Origin: Promethearchaeota archaeon
GTDB taxonomy: Archaea > Asgardarchaeota > Lokiarchaeia > Sigyniarchaeales > SOKP01
DNA length: 64,000 nt
Assembly: GCA_018238625.1 (NCBI GenBank)
Contig: JABCSY010000007.1
Span: forward strand, 1 to 64,000
Direction: 5' to 3'
A model generated the notes under the pieces. It ran no database searches, was not told where the DNA came from, and was given only the letters and a program-made list of their open reading frames with translations. A program made the position numbers and the translations under genes. Within the stretch, counting starts at the first letter, position 1; each line of letters starts with the position of its first letter. Positions 63,513 through 64,000 of this stretch are shown here, one piece after another.

Positions 63513-64000
63513 ATGCCTTTCACATCGTATCATTTAGGCCCAGGGTTAATGGTTGGATTATTGTTTCTTAATTTCATCGATTTTCCTACATTCTTAATTG
63601 CTAGCGTAATTGTTGATATAGAACCCTTTATAGTCTTATTTTTTAACTTAGATTACCCGCTTCACGGATTTTTCCACAGTTTTTTAGGAGGAACTATCGT
63701 TGCACTTCTCTTGACGGTGGTAATGAGCAGAATTAGAAAATGTTTTTCCCCTTTAATGTCGTTTTTCAAGTTAAAACAAGATGTATCGTTTAAAAGAATC
63801 TTGGTTGCCTCCCTTTCGGGAATTTATATTCATATTTTACTCGATTCCCCTATTTACACGGATATTCAACCTTTTTTTCCTCTCAATTCTAATCCTTTCT
63901 ATCAGAATACCAGTTTTCCTGGATTATTGCAAATCATAATATGTATGTGGTGTTTCATGGGAGCATTAATTTTTTACATGATTAGATTAATTCAATATAA
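63513..64000 (+). CDS. DUF4184/YdjM-like membrane hydrolase (3' end beyond window)
   Basis: The visible 162 codons read MPFTSYHLGPGLMVGLLFLN, then IASVIVDIEPFIVLFFN and YPLHGFFHSFLGG, with hydrophobic helices. The His and Asp residues in HLGPG, DIEP and HGFFHS recall the LexA-binding inner-membrane metal-dependent hydrolase family (YdjM/DUF4184). The 3' end is cut by the window. TATA-like TTTAAATG is near 63482. Confidence 0.75.
   Translation, partial: MPFTSYHLGPGLMVGLLFLNFIDFPTFLIASVIVDIEPFIVLFFNLDYPLHGFFHSFLGGTIVALLLTVVMSRIRKCFSPLMSFFKLKQDVSFKRILVASLSGIYIHILLDSPIYTDIQPFFPLNSNPFYQNTSFPGLLQIIICMWCFMGALIFYMIRLIQY

Noticed and set aside
1-64000. CRISPR arrays, insertion sequences, integrases, prophage
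   Set aside because: No regularly spaced repeats, transposase or integrase motifs, or terminal inverted repeats were found on reading both strands.

Overview
This is an AT-rich window (roughly 30% GC by eye) from an archaeal chromosome, most likely an Asgard archaeon of the Lokiarchaeia type. Signs of Archaea are an archaeal-type ribosomal protein uS10, a PhoU protein carrying an AbrB/SpoVT domain, Lrp/AsnC regulators and BRE/TATA-like promoters. The narrower Asgard assignment is inference. It rests on a Rab/Arf-like small GTPase, probable longin/roadblock-like domains (one inside a histidine kinase), a four-CxxC zinc protein, a large FG-GAP surface protein, a Bud23-like methyltransferase and what look like UGA-recoded small genes. 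I saw no rRNA, tRNA, CRISPR array, transposase or integrase.

Layout. 1-2.9 kb: ABC exporter (cut by the window edge) and MFS transporter, with a perfect DtxR-like palindrome upstream. 3.3-6.4 kb: small membrane proteins and a PAP2 phosphatase. 6.7-14.7 kb: a phosphate-uptake locus (phoU-AbrB divergent from pstS, a CxxC protein plus small GTPase, a fused pstCA, pstB, phoU, arsC). 14.8-17 kb: a 7TM histidine kinase followed by a frameshifted receiver gene. 17.3-21 kb: a heterodimeric ABC exporter. 21-21.4 kb: a GC-rich structured element that may be a non-coding RNA. 21.5-25.6 kb: small orphan genes, an SDR enzyme and glutamine synthetase. 26-30 kb: two iron-sulfur redox proteins and an ABC-2 transporter in an operon with a 1724-residue FG-GAP surface protein (to 35.2 kb). 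35.8-40 kb: a zinc-ribbon membrane protein, a second ABC-2 pair and a GH20 hexosaminidase. 40-43.8 kb: Lrp regulator, a tandem pair of membrane paralogues, small zinc/HTH-like proteins and a hairpin-rich spacer. 44-52 kb: PepF, single-chain GMP synthetase, two divergent glutamate dehydrogenases and an ArsB/NhaD-type ion transporter. 52-57 kb: longin-like, SRPBCC-like and RING-like proteins, then the most unusual part (54.5-55.1 kb), then a nucleotide-sugar dehydrogenase and a rhomboid protease. 57.5-64 kb: GH172-like (DUF2961) protein, DMT transporter, two receiver proteins, Bud23-like methyltransferase, acyltransferase-like membrane protein, uS10 and a partial membrane hydrolase.

The strongest candidate for something undescribed is at 54540-55131. 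Two neighbouring mini-genes (45 and 49 codons) each carry one in-frame UGA at codon 21 or 20, a Cys just before it and a Lys-rich tail after it. Each is followed at once by a ~64-nt RNA element with the same three-stem layout, the same loop sequence (AAACGATAGG) and compensatory changes in stem P2. The simplest reading is a tandem pair of micro-selenoproteins with 3' recoding elements that do not look like a standard single-hairpin SECIS.

How the genes work together: the pst locus imports phosphate, and its GTPase/CxxC pair sits between the binding protein and the permease under what looks like the same operator, so GTPase control of uptake is a testable idea. ArsC would deal with arsenate entering by the same route. 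glnA and the two GDH genes cover ammonium assimilation, and an inverted repeat and a direct repeat lie just upstream of glnA.
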